A stretch of 64,000 nucleotides of DNA from Microbacterium endophyticum (GTDB lineage Bacteria; Actinomycetota; Actinomycetes; Actinomycetales; Microbacteriaceae). The position numbers were made by a program, and so were the translations under genes. The notes beneath the pieces are model-generated. The model made no database searches and had not been told where the DNA came from. It worked only from the letters and a program-made list of their open reading frames with translations. Location: contig NZ_CP049255.1 of assembly GCF_011047135.1 (NCBI RefSeq), positions 2,108,001 to 2,172,000 of the forward strand. Reading direction: 5' to 3'. How positions within the stretch are numbered: the stretch's first letter is position 1; the number at the start of each line of letters is the position of its first letter. Below are positions 45,558-54,876 of this stretch, piece after piece.

Positions 45558-46988
45558 ATGACCACTCTCGCAGCGCGGACGACAGCACCCGCTCCCGCGG
45601 CTCCCGTGACCCCAGTACTTCGCACGCGCACGCGTTCGCACAAGAAAGCGTGGAACGTCGGCGCGACGGTGTTCATTTGGCTCTCTAGCCTCTTCGTTGT
45701 TGCCCTATGGGTGTGGGGCGGAGGCGTCACAGCTGTTCTCGGCTTCAACGGGGAAACGCTAACGACGCTTGGTCGTTTGACCGGTCTCGTTGCTTCGAAC
45801 CTGTTGCTCTACCAGGTGCTGCTCATGGCGCGCATCCCGTTTTTCGAGCGCGGATTCGGGCGTGACGAGATCACGCGCATGCATCGCTTCGTTGGCTTCT
45901 GGTCGTTCTGGCTGATCATGGCCCACATCGTGTTGCTCGTGCTCGGCTACGCCGCCACCGCCGCGATCAATCCGTTCGTGCAGTTGTGGCAGTTCGTCTG
46001 GGACTACCCCGGCATGCTGCTCGCAACCGTTGCGACCCTCTGCATCATCATGGTCGTTGTCACTTCGATCCGCCGCGCTCGCCGCCGGATCCGCTACGAG
46101 TCGTGGCACCTGCTGCACCTCTACGCCTATCTCGGCGTGGGGCTTGCGCTGCCGCACCAGCTGTGGACCGGTGCTGACTTTCTCTCATCTCCCGCTGCCA
46201 CTTTCTACTGGTGGGCACTGTGGGCAGCGGCTGCGGCATCCGTCATCGTCTTTCGCTTCGGGATGCCGCTGCTCAGTTCCCTGCGCCACGACATTCGTGT
46301 GGCATCCGTTACCGCCGATGGTGCACGGGGCGTGACGGTGCAGATGACCGGTCGGCGCCTCGACCGCCTCAATGCGCAAGCCGGCCAATTCTTCGTGTGG
46401 CGGTTCTTGGACGGCCCAGGTTGGACACGCGGGCACCCCTTCTCGCTCGCGTCGGCTCCGACCGCTGCCGGACTGTCGATTTCTGCCCGGTATGCGGGCG
46501 ATGGCACGCGACGTCTCGCTTCGATGCGCCCCGGCACCAAAGTGATGATCGAGGGTCCTTATGGGCATATGACCGGCGAAGTGCGGGGCGGAACGAAGCT
46601 GCTCATGATCGGCGCAGGTGCGGGTGTTGCACCTCTCGTCTCGCTGCTCGAAGAGCAGCAGTACGCCCCGGGTGATGCGACTCTCATTGCGCGAGACAGC
46701 GTGGCCGACGATGCGCTGCGGGTCGATGCGATCGCTGATCTCGTAGCGCGGCGCGGATTGCGGCATGTGCCGCTCGTCGGGTCTCGCTCGACACGCAACT
46801 CGCCCTGGATTTCGGTCAGCCACAACGAATGGCGCGGCGCTCACCTGATCCAATATCTTGCGCCAGACCTCGGTGAGTACGACGTGTACGTGTGCGGTCC
46901 GATCCCGTGGATGAAGCACGTGACGCGTGACCTCAAGCGTGCGGGCGTTGAGCCCGAGCGCATTCACTCTGAAGCATTCACGGTCTGA
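45558..46988 (+). CDS. Ferric-reductase-like transmembrane flavocytochrome
   Basis: The 476-residue protein has six membrane segments in the first 230 residues with histidines positioned for two haems (RMHRFVGFWSFWLIMAHIV and YESWHLLHLYAYLGVGLALPHQ). An FAD-binding domain (RGHPFSLASAP) and a NAD-binding domain (GAGAGVAPLVSLLEEQ, YVCGPIPWM) follow. It can move electrons from cytoplasmic NAD(P)H across the membrane. An FMN-binding protein and ApbE follow in the same operon, pointing to an extracytoplasmic flavin as acceptor. Confidence 0.9.
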   Translation: MTTLAARTTAPAPAAPVTPVLRTRTRSHKKAWNVGATVFIWLSSLFVVALWVWGGGVTAVLGFNGETLTTLGRLTGLVASNLLLYQVLLMARIPFFERGFGRDEITRMHRFVGFWSFWLIMAHIVLLVLGYAATAAINPFVQLWQFVWDYPGMLLATVATLCIIMVVVTSIRRARRRIRYESWHLLHLYAYLGVGLALPHQLWTGADFLSSPAATFYWWALWAAAAASVIVFRFGMPLLSSLRHDIRVASVTADGARGVTVQMTGRRLDRLNAQAGQFFVWRFLDGPGWTRGHPFSLASAPTAAGLSISARYAGDGTRRLASMRPGTKVMIEGPYGHMTGEVRGGTKLLMIGAGAGVAPLVSLLEEQQYAPGDATLIARDSVADDALRVDAIADLVARRGLRHVPLVGSRSTRNSPWISVSHNEWRGAHLIQYLAPDLGEYDVYVCGPIPWMKHVTRDLKRAGVEPERIHSEAFTV

Positions 46989-47003
46989 GCGTAGGGAGAC
47001 GCC

Positions 47004-47570
47004 ATGAAGAAGATCATTTACGGCCTGCTCGCAACGCTTTCAGGGCTGGTGTTGTTGTTCAGCTATCGCACCTCGCTCGACGTCGTGGCACCCGCTGCGG
47101 CGATGGAGTCCTCGACGGATGCGAGCTCCTCGACCTCGGATTCGACTTCGAGTTCGGGCTCGACTTCGGGTTCGGGTTCGGACTCAAGCTCGACTTCGGG
47201 TTCGGGCTCGGACTCAAGCTCGAGTTCGACCTCGGGTTCGACGTCATCGCAGCCACAGTCATCTGCGCCCGCGGCCACCACATCAGGACTCGTTGACGGC
47301 ACATATACCGGGGACTCAACCAGTACGCGGTACGGCCCGGTGCAGGTGCAGATCACCGTCTCGGGTGGCGTTGTGACCGATGTTCAGGCGGTCGACTATC
47401 CGAACGGCAACGGTAAGGACAGGCAGATCAACTCGTACGCGATCCCGCGCCTCGTGAGTGAAACGATCGACGCGCAGAGCGCGCAGATCAACATGGTCTC
47501 GGGCGCCACCTACACGAGCCAGGGGTACAAGACGTCGCTGCAGTCAGCGCTAGACCAGGCGCAGAGCTGA
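47004..47570 (+). CDS. Exported FMN-binding domain protein
   Basis: The 188-residue protein has an N-terminal membrane helix (about 4-20), then a Ser/Gly-rich linker of about 60 residues, then an FMN-binding domain (about 95-188). The flavinylation motif SGATYTS is at 166-172, with Thr171 as the probable attachment site for FMN placed by ApbE. ApbE is encoded immediately downstream with overlapping stop and start. The protein likely carries electrons outside the membrane. Confidence 0.92.
   Translation: MKKIIYGLLATLSGLVLLFSYRTSLDVVAPAAAMESSTDASSSTSDSTSSSGSTSGSGSDSSSTSGSGSDSSSSSTSGSTSSQPQSSAPAATTSGLVDGTYTGDSTSTRYGPVQVQITVSGGVVTDVQAVDYPNGNGKDRQINSYAIPRLVSETIDAQSAQINMVSGATYTSQGYKTSLQSALDQAQS
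47107..47255. repeat. Ser/Gly low-complexity repeat in FMN-binding protein
   Basis: Imperfect repeats of TCGGGTTCG and TCAAGCTCG-like words encode the Ser/Gly-rich spacer between the membrane anchor and the FMN domain. Such repeats can slip and change linker length in frame. Confidence 0.8.
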
Positions 47571-48367
47571 TGGGCGCGCGGGTAGCGGGTCTGCACGTCT
47601 GGGTGGAAGACCTGATGGGGATGGCAGTGAGCATTCACGTGAGGTCGGATAGCGACACGGCGAGTGTTGCGACCGAGAAAGCCGTGGCATCCTGCTTTGC
47701 TGACCTTCGCGAGATCGATCGGATGTTTTCGACCTACCGTGACGACTCTGACATTTCTCGCATGGCGCGGGGTGAACTTTTTGAGGCGGATGCCGACCCT
47801 CGCGTTGCCGAGGTGGCGCAGGCCTGCCGCGAAGCCGAAGTCGAGACGGGCGGGTTGTTTTCTGCGCACTGGCAGGGGTGGTTCGACCCCACCGGGTTCG
47901 TCAAGGGCTGGGCGGTCGAGCGTGCGGCGCGCACTCACCTCGAGCCGTTGCTCGCCGATGAGATCGCTGTGGGCATCAATGCCGGCGGTGACCTGCAGCT
48001 GTTCACGGCTGAGGGTCGCGAGTGGCAGTGGACGGTTGGTATCAGCGACCCGCATCGACAGGGTGAAGTCCTGGCGACCTTCGATATCAGGAACGGTGCG
48101 ATGGCAACGTCGGGCTCGGCCGAGCGCGGCGCTCACATCATCGATCCGCACACCGGTCTCGCCGCTGCCCGTGGCGTGGCTAGTGCGTCGGTCGTTGCCG
48201 ACAGTTTGACGCGCGCTGATGTGTGGGCGACGGCCGCGGTGGTTGCCGGCTTCGATGAGCGATCCTGGGTGTCGAAGGCCGGAACACAGACCGGGATGCT
48301 GGTTGCCGATGACGGCCGTGTGACCCGCTGGCTGGGCAGCACCGTCATCGAGACGGTGGTGGCGTAG
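47570..48367 (+). CDS. apbE: FAD:protein FMN transferase ApbE
   Basis: The 265-residue protein has the ApbE core: MGMAVSIHV at the start, REIDRMFSTYRDDSDISRM, DPTGFVKGWAVERA and GINAGGDLQL, plus a metal site in GAHIIDPHTG and SVVADSLTRADVWATAA. It moves FMN from FAD to a threonine of a target protein, here surely the FMN-binding protein encoded just upstream. No clear signal peptide is present, which is unusual since flavinylation of exported domains often occurs outside; a short N-terminal region could still pass the membrane. Confidence 0.93.
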   Translation: MGARVAGLHVWVEDLMGMAVSIHVRSDSDTASVATEKAVASCFADLREIDRMFSTYRDDSDISRMARGELFEADADPRVAEVAQACREAEVETGGLFSAHWQGWFDPTGFVKGWAVERAARTHLEPLLADEIAVGINAGGDLQLFTAEGREWQWTVGISDPHRQGEVLATFDIRNGAMATSGSAERGAHIIDPHTGLAAARGVASASVVADSLTRADVWATAAVVAGFDERSWVSKAGTQTGMLVADDGRVTRWLGSTVIETVVA

Positions 48368-48406
48368 CGAAAGCGCGCCGCAAATCCTCGGGATAAAATA
48401 CCCGGT

Positions 48407-48880
48407 GTGGATGACTTTCTGGCTGCCCCTCCCTCGGAGATGCAAGCGACAGTTTCGCTGCGTGCAGCTATGAGTCATGACATCGAGTGGCTCGTTGAAA
48501 TCCGTGCAGAGGTGCTTCGGGCAGACCTTGAGCGCCTGGGAAGATACGACTCGGTTCGGGTGCGTCAACGCATGCGTGATGCTTTCACGCCTGCGAGCGC
48601 GCGCGTGATTGTTGTTGACGGCAGCGACGTTGGTTCTATCACCGTGCGGGTCGAAGATGGTGCCCGCTGGATCGAGCACTTCTACATCTCCGCGGCGCTG
48701 CAAGGGCGCGGAGTGGGGAGTCACGTGCTCGAAACAGTGCTTGCCGAAGAAGACAGTTCGCGGCCTTTTCGCCTCAATGTCTTGCAGGGAAGCGCGGCGC
48801 GCCGGCTTTACGAAAGGTATGGATTCGTGGTTGATAGCGAAGACGCTGTCGATGTCTTCATGTCATTGCCACCGGCGTAA
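48407..48880 (+). CDS. GNAT-family N-acetyltransferase
   Basis: The 157-residue protein has a compact GNAT fold with IEHFYISAALQGRGVGSHVL at the acetyl-CoA loop and GSAARRLYERYGFVV at the C-terminus. The start is GTG at 48407; an ATG eleven codons in (48440) is an alternative. A short hairpin CGGG-N8-CCCG precedes it. It is convergent with another GNAT gene. The substrate is unknown. Confidence 0.85.
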   Translation: MDDFLAAPPSEMQATVSLRAAMSHDIEWLVEIRAEVLRADLERLGRYDSVRVRQRMRDAFTPASARVIVVDGSDVGSITVRVEDGARWIEHFYISAALQGRGVGSHVLETVLAEEDSSRPFRLNVLQGSAARRLYERYGFVVDSEDAVDVFMSLPPA

Positions 48881-48881
48881 C

Positions 48882-49685
48882 TCACCGCTTCCAGAGATAC
48901 GGTGTTGTCGTCGATACTGCGACCAGCCCGGAACGCTCGAGAATTGGCCGCGAGTAGTCAGTCGAATCGCTGTGGATCAGCGTTTTCCCCATCGCGATCG
49001 CCGAGCGAGCACGCACCGCGGTCAACGCACGATAAATGCCTCGACCCCGCCATTCCGCGCGCGTCGCACCTCCCCAAATGCCGGCAAAGTCAGAATCTGC
49101 GACGGGCTCAAGGCGACCCGCCGTCACGATCTCGCCATCCGCCTCACCGACCCACAGTTCCATGCCGTCGTCGAGCGAAAGTCGGTGCAGCAACGCATTT
49201 GCCATCTCATCCGAAACTGGATCGCCGAAGACTTCATCTTGCATCGCGCTCATCGCACGCACATCCGACTCGGCATAAATGCGTCGGAGAGACACTCCCT
49301 CGGGCAGCGGCACGTCAACGGCGAGTCCCTGCGCGTCGCCGATCATGATCGATTCGGGTTCGTCCGCGATGAAACCGTTCTCAAGGAGTGCGTCAGAAAG
49401 TCCGGGCGCGTGATCGTGGCCGCGCGTCTTCCATTCGACCCGGTTAATTTCATTGTCCGACGCAAAGTAGCTCAACGCTTCTGGCACAAGGCGGCGCAGC
49501 GATTCGGCCGATGCGTCGCCGAGGGTTTGATACGTGATGAAGCCTCGGCCGCCAGCAAACGTCACGAGCCGTAGCGAGCCGAGCCGGGTGATCTTGGTGG
49601 CGCTTGGAGTCTCGGCATCCGTTCGTAGTTGAGTGTCGTATGCATGCAGAAATTCGGCGCTCCGGCTCAGTTCGTCACGACTCAT
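48882..49685 (-). CDS. GNAT-family N-acetyltransferase, two-module
   Basis: The 267-residue protein carries a degenerate N-terminal GNAT-like half and a C-terminal GNAT domain with WGGATRAEWRGRGIYRALTAV as the acetyl-CoA motif and HSDSTDYSRPILERSGLVAV near the end. This two-part arrangement is common in actinobacterial GNATs. It ends one base after the convergent GNAT gene. The substrate is unknown. Confidence 0.85.
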   Translation of the reverse strand: MSRDELSRSAEFLHAYDTQLRTDAETPSATKITRLGSLRLVTFAGGRGFITYQTLGDASAESLRRLVPEALSYFASDNEINRVEWKTRGHDHAPGLSDALLENGFIADEPESIMIGDAQGLAVDVPLPEGVSLRRIYAESDVRAMSAMQDEVFGDPVSDEMANALLHRLSLDDGMELWVGEADGEIVTAGRLEPVADSDFAGIWGGATRAEWRGRGIYRALTAVRARSAIAMGKTLIHSDSTDYSRPILERSGLVAVSTTTPYLWKR

Positions 49686-49740
49686 TCAATGATTCTCGTC
49701 GTGTAGGGCGTATCGCACACATCAGGCGCGACGATATGGT

Positions 49741-49755
49741 ACGGGGGTAGGGTAT
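49741..49755. promoter_or_regulatory. Candidate CsoR-like copper operator
   Basis: TACGGGGGTAGGGTA just before the P-type ATPase start resembles the G-tract sites of CsoR-type copper repressors. It overlaps the presumed ribosome binding region. No csoR is in the window and the match is loose. Confidence 0.3.
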
Positions 49756-49757
49756 GT

Positions 49758-51845
49758 ATGAACTCTGAAAATCAACCGGCGGACGAGGTTCCCATGAGTC
49801 AGCACGATAGCCACTCTGGTCACGCACAGCACTCGGATCACGCACAGCACTCGGATCACGCACAGCACTCTGGTCACGCGAACCACGTGGCGAAGTTTCG
49901 GCGGCTCTTTTGGATCATGCTTTTCGTGGCAGTTCCTGTTGTGTTCTTTTCGCCGATGTTCGCGATGCTGATCGGCTACTCGTTGCCGAGCGGTTCATGG
50001 GCGATGTGGGTGTCGCCTGTGCTCGGAACTGTGATGTACCTGTGGGGCGGAGCGCCGTTTCTTTCGGGAGCTGTGAGCGAGCTTCGCAGTAGGCAGCCGG
50101 GAATGATGCTGTTGATTGCACTCGCGATCACCGTCGCATTTGCGGCGTCATGGGGTGCAAGCCTGGGCGTGCTCGACGAGGGGCTCGATTTCTGGTGGGA
50201 ACTCGCTCTCTTGGTCGTCATCATGCTGCTCGGCCACTGGGTTGAGATGCGATCGCTGGCACAGACCACCTCGGCCCTCGACTCACTTGCGGCGCTCCTT
50301 CCCGATGTTGCCGAACGCGTAGATGGAGACTCGACGACCACAGTGTCCCCATCGGAATTGAAGATCGGCGATGTCGTCGTCGTGCGACCGGGCGGGAGGA
50401 TCCCGGCCGATGGGCGCGTGGTGCAGGGGGAAGCTTCGGTAGATGAATCGATGATCACGGGGGAGTCCCGAGCGGTACGTCGAGCGGACGGAGACGCTGT
50501 GGTCGCCGGTACCGTCGCGACCGACTCTGGGTTGAGAGTCGAAATCACGGCAACCGGCGACGACACGGCGCTTGCCGGTATTCAGAAGCTCGTGGCCGAC
50601 GCACAAGGGTCTTCGTCTCGGGCGCAGCGCCTGGCAGACCGCGCGGCAGGCTGGCTCTTCTGGTTTGCACTTGGCTCTGGTGTGCTCACAGCGATCATCT
50701 GGACGGCGATTGGGATGCCGGATGCAGCTGTCGTTCGAACTATTACGGTCCTCGTTATCGCGTGCCCACACGCTCTTGGTCTCGCGATTCCGCTCGTGGT
50801 TTCCATATCGACCGAGCGCGCAGCAAAAGCGGGGGTTCTCGTTAAGGATCGCCTCGCGCTTGAGCGGATGCGAACAATTACCACAGTGCTCTTCGACAAG
50901 ACGGGCACTCTCACTGAGGGAAAGCCTGCCGTCACCGGAATCGAGGCTGCCGATGGCTTTACCGAAGAAGAAGTTCTTGGATGGGCTGCGGCTGCGGAGT
51001 CGGATTCCGAGCACCCGCTCGGTCGCGCAATCGTTGGAGCCGCAGCGGATCGGGAGATCAACCTCGAAAGCGCGGACGACTTCACGTCAGCTCCTGCTGT
51101 GGGCGTGAGTTCCCGTGTGGCAGGTCGAACAGTACAGGTCGGTGGACCGCATCTTCTCGAGCAAGAGGGCCTCTCGGAGCTGCCCATCGCGAACGATTGG
51201 CGCGCGCAGGGTGCCATCATTTTGCACGTTGTCGTTGACGGAAAAGCTGCGGGAGCCCTGCGCCTCGCCGACGCTGTTCGCTCGGAATCGCGTGACGCGA
51301 TTGCTGCCCTCCACGAGCGGGACGTGCAAGTGGTCATGATTACGGGCGACGCGGATGCTGTTGCTCGGTCGGTTGCAGAAGAGCTCGGAATCGATAGATT
51401 CTTTGCCGGTGTGCGGCCAGATGAAAAGGCTTCGAAGGTGAAAGAGCTTCAGGCTGAGGGGCGAAATGTCGCCATGGTCGGAGACGGCGTCAACGATGCC
51501 CCGGCGCTTGCGCAAGCCGACGTGGGTATCGCGATCGGAGCCGGTACCGATGTTGCGATCGCATCGGCGGGTGTCATTCTTGCAAGCGATGACCCGCGCT
51601 CTGTCGTGTCGGTGATCGAGCTTTCTCGAGCGTCGTATCGCAAGATGACGCAGAACCTCTGGTGGGCCGCCGGCTACAACCTCATCTCTGTGCCGCTGGC
51701 GGCGGGAATTCTCGCACCGATAGGTTTTGTGCTGCCGATGTCGGTCGGCGCGATACTCATGTCGCTTTCCACAGTCGTTGTTGCGTTGAATGCGCAATTG
51801 CTTCGCAGGCTAGACCTCAGCGCCGAGTTGGTCACCCGTCGTTAG
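49758..51845 (+). CDS. copB: CopB-like copper-translocating P1B-type ATPase
   Basis: The 695-residue pump has a His-rich N-terminal tail of about 45 residues, then eight membrane helices. The metal-binding membrane motif is CPH (Cys336-Pro-His338), which marks the CopB-like class rather than CPC-type CopA. The phosphorylated Asp380 is in DKTGT, with TGES in the actuator domain and GDGVNDAPAL in the hinge. It exports copper or silver from the cytoplasm. An alternative start at 49794 would remove twelve residues but keep the histidines. Confidence 0.92.
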   Translation: MNSENQPADEVPMSQHDSHSGHAQHSDHAQHSDHAQHSGHANHVAKFRRLFWIMLFVAVPVVFFSPMFAMLIGYSLPSGSWAMWVSPVLGTVMYLWGGAPFLSGAVSELRSRQPGMMLLIALAITVAFAASWGASLGVLDEGLDFWWELALLVVIMLLGHWVEMRSLAQTTSALDSLAALLPDVAERVDGDSTTTVSPSELKIGDVVVVRPGGRIPADGRVVQGEASVDESMITGESRAVRRADGDAVVAGTVATDSGLRVEITATGDDTALAGIQKLVADAQGSSSRAQRLADRAAGWLFWFALGSGVLTAIIWTAIGMPDAAVVRTITVLVIACPHALGLAIPLVVSISTERAAKAGVLVKDRLALERMRTITTVLFDKTGTLTEGKPAVTGIEAADGFTEEEVLGWAAAAESDSEHPLGRAIVGAAADREINLESADDFTSAPAVGVSSRVAGRTVQVGGPHLLEQEGLSELPIANDWRAQGAIILHVVVDGKAAGALRLADAVRSESRDAIAALHERDVQVVMITGDADAVARSVAEELGIDRFFAGVRPDEKASKVKELQAEGRNVAMVGDGVNDAPALAQADVGIAIGAGTDVAIASAGVILASDDPRSVVSVIELSRASYRKMTQNLWWAAGYNLISVPLAAGILAPIGFVLPMSVGAILMSLSTVVVALNAQLLRRLDLSAELVTRR
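49821..49874 (+). repeat. 18-bp tandem repeat encoding HAQHSD units
   Basis: Three head-to-tail copies of an 18-bp unit beginning CACGCACAGCACTC encode the metal-binding HAQHS(D/G) repeats of the ATPase N-terminus. Copy-number change would alter the histidine count in frame. Confidence 0.9.
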
Positions 51846-51885
51846 ACACGACAGGCTCCGCCGCGACGGCCATAGTGTCGAGTTG

Positions 51886-52848
51886 CTACAGCGCGGGTAG
51901 CGTCACAAGAAAAGTCGTGCCCGCGCTCGATGTTTGCTCCACGTCGACGCTGCCTCCCGCGCGGAGGGCGACGTCACGCACGAGAGAGAGCCCGAGGCCG
52001 AAGCTTCGTCGGCGCCCGGTTTCTCCCGATCGTGCGAAGCGCTCAAAGACGTCTTCGGGGCGGATGCCGGTAATACCCGGGCCTTCGTCGCTCACGCGGA
52101 TGGCGACGGCATCCTGCTGTCGGCTGGCCGCGACTAAGACAGTGCCGCCCGCAGGGGAGTGCTGCACTGCATTGTCGAGGAGCGCGACGAGCACGCGCAC
52201 GAGGGTGACGCGGGGGAGCGATACTGCTCCCGCGTCCGGCGCCGTCATCGCGAGAGCGACGGATGCTTCATCGGCCACCGGTTGCAACGATTCGAGTGCG
52301 CTCGCAATGGCGGCTGCAACCGGTGTCGGTTCGGCGGCGCGCTCGATTGAACCTTCGGCAGCCAAGAGAAGGTCGTTGAGGACGTCGCTCATCATGCCAG
52401 CATCACCCCGAAGGTCGGTGATGCTCGACTCGATCGGTTCGCCGCGTTCGTTTCGTCGCTGCAGGATCTGGATACGGCTCGTCAGAGTAGTGAGGGGCGT
52501 GCGTAGTTCGTGGCTGGCGTCGGCGACAAAGTTGCGTTGGCGCCGCAGAGCTTCGCCGAGCGGTCGTACTGAGCGCCGTGCTGCTATCCATGCAACGAGT
52601 GCCATGAGGAGCACTCCCAGCACTCCCATGACGATGACGGCCGGCAGGATTCGGTCGACGTCAACGACGACTTCGTCTCCAGGTAAGCCGCCTCGATGCT
52701 CATCAGCTTCATGGCGTGAGGTGAGGAGGATGAATGCGACCAGCGCGCCCACGCCTAGCGTGATGATCACGGCGGATGCGATGCCAACGGAGAGTCCGAC
52801 CGTGAAAGCGGCGCGTTGCACGCGATGTTTGTCGTCGACGGAATTCAT
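51886..52848 (-). CDS. Sensor histidine kinase
   Basis: The 320-residue kinase has two membrane helices (about 15-43 and 68-90) around a very short acidic extracytoplasmic loop. It then has the phospho-acceptor box ADASHELRTPL with His113 and an ATPase domain ending in SFGLGLSLVRDVALRAGG. It overlaps its response regulator by four bases. The nearby copper ATPase on the opposite strand suggests a metal-response link, but the tiny sensor loop gives no direct support. Confidence 0.93.
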   Translation of the reverse strand: MNSVDDKHRVQRAAFTVGLSVGIASAVIITLGVGALVAFILLTSRHEADEHRGGLPGDEVVVDVDRILPAVIVMGVLGVLLMALVAWIAARRSVRPLGEALRRQRNFVADASHELRTPLTTLTSRIQILQRRNERGEPIESSITDLRGDAGMMSDVLNDLLLAAEGSIERAAEPTPVAAAIASALESLQPVADEASVALAMTAPDAGAVSLPRVTLVRVLVALLDNAVQHSPAGGTVLVAASRQQDAVAIRVSDEGPGITGIRPEDVFERFARSGETGRRRSFGLGLSLVRDVALRAGGSVDVEQTSSAGTTFLVTLPAL

Positions 52849-53516
52849 GACGGATTTCCCGCGCGGTAGCCTCGAGCCCGAACGGTGTCGATGATGTGCG
52901 GAGTTGATTTGCGGCGTACGTAGTGCACGTAGGTGTCGACAGAGTTGGTGCTTTCACCGTCGGGAAAGACGGAGCTGAGAATCTCTTCTCGGCTGAAAAC
53001 GTGCTCAGGGCTGTCGCTCAGGAGTTCGAGAAGCGCGCTCTCGGTTGTGGTGAGGGTGATGCGGAATCCGGACGGATCGTAGATCGCTTGCGAGTCTGGC
53101 GTGAAGGTCCAGTCGCCGAGCTGTCGGCGCCGACCTTCCGCGCGAAACGCCCGGCGGAGTGCTCGCAGGCGCGCGAGCAGTTCGTCGTAGTCGAACGGTT
53201 TGACGAGGTAGTCGTTGGCTCCGGCATCCAAGCCGGAAACGCGATCGTCGACGGCGCCGAGAGCCGTGAGCATGAGGATCGGTGTCGTGATTCGTGCGTT
53301 GCGGACGGCCGCGATGAATGCAACACCGTCCATCCCGGGCAAGCGGCGATCAACGATCATGACGTCGTAGCGGCGCTGTAGTGCGAGACGCAGCGCCGCC
53401 TCTCCGTCGGCGGCGTGCTCGACCTCGTACGTCTCCGAGAGCATCTCGATTGTCATCGCGGCGATGTCGGCGTCGTCTTCGACGTACAGCACGCTGCCGC
53501 GGTCGTTTGAAGCCAT
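52845..53516 (-). CDS. OmpR-family response regulator
   Basis: The 223-residue regulator has a receiver with Glu13-Asp14-Asp15, phospho-acceptor Asp56 in IVDRRLPGMDG and Lys in VKPFDY. A winged-helix domain follows with LTTTESALLELLSDSPEHVF and a terminal TVRARGYRAG. It precedes and overlaps the sensor kinase at 51886. Targets are unknown; the adjacent copB gene is a reasonable guess. Confidence 0.94.
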   Translation of the reverse strand: MASNDRGSVLYVEDDADIAAMTIEMLSETYEVEHAADGEAALRLALQRRYDVMIVDRRLPGMDGVAFIAAVRNARITTPILMLTALGAVDDRVSGLDAGANDYLVKPFDYDELLARLRALRRAFRAEGRRRQLGDWTFTPDSQAIYDPSGFRITLTTTESALLELLSDSPEHVFSREEILSSVFPDGESTNSVDTYVHYVRRKSTPHIIDTVRARGYRAGNPS

Positions 53517-53553
53517 CTTCGAACACTACTCGCGTGTGTCATGCGCAGCGCAG

Positions 53554-54876
53554 TCAGGTGGCCGGGTCTGGTGCGAATGCGACCCCGGGTGGCTTATCCG
53601 TGTAGTTGCGCCCGGTCGGTGACGTCCACTCGAGGACTCCGTCGCCGACTTGTTTCACCGACCACTTACTCGCGTGTTTCACACTGTGGTGTCTTCGACA
53701 CAGGTGCGCGAGGTTGTGCTGATGTGTTGGCCCGCCAAGCGCTGCATCCACTGTGTGATCAATATCGCACCGGTGGGTGGGCATGCGGCACCCGACGAAC
53801 CGGCAGTGCTGGTCTCGCGCCCTGAGTTGCCGCTTCAACTGATCGTTGGGTCGGTACCGGTCAACCGAGACCACGGTTCCGGTGACCGGGTGGGTGAACA
53901 CGCGATCCCACCCCGGTGCGGTCCCGGCGAGCCGCCGGGCACTTTCCGGATCAACCAGACTGAGCCCCGACAGGTCCGCCGGGGTCGATGCCGTGCCCGC
54001 AAGGGTCGTCGCGGGCACCGTGACCTGCACGATCGCCTTGATCGCTCCCAACCCGCCACAGTCATCCCCCGCGAGCGGGTCAAGGCTCGGCACCGACGTC
54101 AACAACATGTCGGAGAACAGGTCCGCGCGGATCTGATCGGTCGTCCGATGATCGTCTGCGGGCTGCTCGTGTTCCCGTGTGCCGTAGTCCGACCGTCCCG
54201 CCTGGAAGTCTTTCAACGCCCGCGCCTGCTGGGTGAGCCGGTTGAAGATCCCATGCGCTTGCACTGACGGCAATACTGCGTTGAGTGAACTCATCCCATC
54301 GGCCAGGTCGAACAGGCGCACCGTGCGGGTCGCGTTCGCATCATCGAAGCGTTCCTGCAGCGTCCGCGGCTGCGCTTTCTCCGCAAGAGCCACCGCGAAC
54401 CCCCGCAGCCGTCCCGGTGTCTCAGCCTCAGCGACCGCGACCACTTCCCGGTCGTACCGGGCTTTGGCTGCGGCATCCGTCAGATTCACGCCTGCCCGCA
54501 GTACTTCTTGCACATGCCGTTCCGAGACACGCCCGGCACTCCACGACGCGAACGTCTCTGGGTACGCCCCAGTCACTTCGATCGCGTCGTCGATCCGTGC
54601 CTGCGCGGTGCGATCCGACAACCGCAGTGCCGCCGCAACTTCTGCTGCGACGGCCCGCATCGGAATTTCCCGATCCCGTGAGTCTCGCGATGTCATCCGC
54701 CCCATCTGCTCAAGCGCAATGCGCCCCATGTTCGCGAGAACCTCGGCCCGCGCCGCCTGCATCTGAGCGATCTGTTCATCGAACGAAATCAACGTCGCCA
54801 CAGACTCAGAAAGCTCGTGCGCTTCTGCGTCTTGTTGCTCGGTTTCGTTCTCTGACATGCTCCAAGTATCGAACAT
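53554..54876 (-). CDS. HNH endonuclease domain protein with DUF222, second copy
   Basis: The 440-residue protein has a DUF222 domain with VAAALRLSDRTAQARIDDAI and VSERHVQEVLRAGVNL, and a C-terminal HNH motif in HCRFVGCRMPTHRCDIDHTV and HLCRRHHSVKH. The ATG at 54876 is chosen because of GGAG just upstream; an ATG at 54858 also has GGAG. An in-frame extension to 55248 lacks protein-like composition. It is related in architecture to the gene at 16740 but not a close copy. Confidence 0.88.
   Translation of the reverse strand: MFDTWSMSENETEQQDAEAHELSESVATLISFDEQIAQMQAARAEVLANMGRIALEQMGRMTSRDSRDREIPMRAVAAEVAAALRLSDRTAQARIDDAIEVTGAYPETFASWSAGRVSERHVQEVLRAGVNLTDAAAKARYDREVVAVAEAETPGRLRGFAVALAEKAQPRTLQERFDDANATRTVRLFDLADGMSSLNAVLPSVQAHGIFNRLTQQARALKDFQAGRSDYGTREHEQPADDHRTTDQIRADLFSDMLLTSVPSLDPLAGDDCGGLGAIKAIVQVTVPATTLAGTASTPADLSGLSLVDPESARRLAGTAPGWDRVFTHPVTGTVVSVDRYRPNDQLKRQLRARDQHCRFVGCRMPTHRCDIDHTVDAALGGPTHQHNLAHLCRRHHSVKHASKWSVKQVGDGVLEWTSPTGRNYTDKPPGVAFAPDPAT

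Noticed and set aside
47107..47255. Possible CRISPR or satellite from the repeated TCGGGTTCG words
   Set aside because: The repeats are imperfect, in frame with a Ser/Gly linker, and have no spacers.
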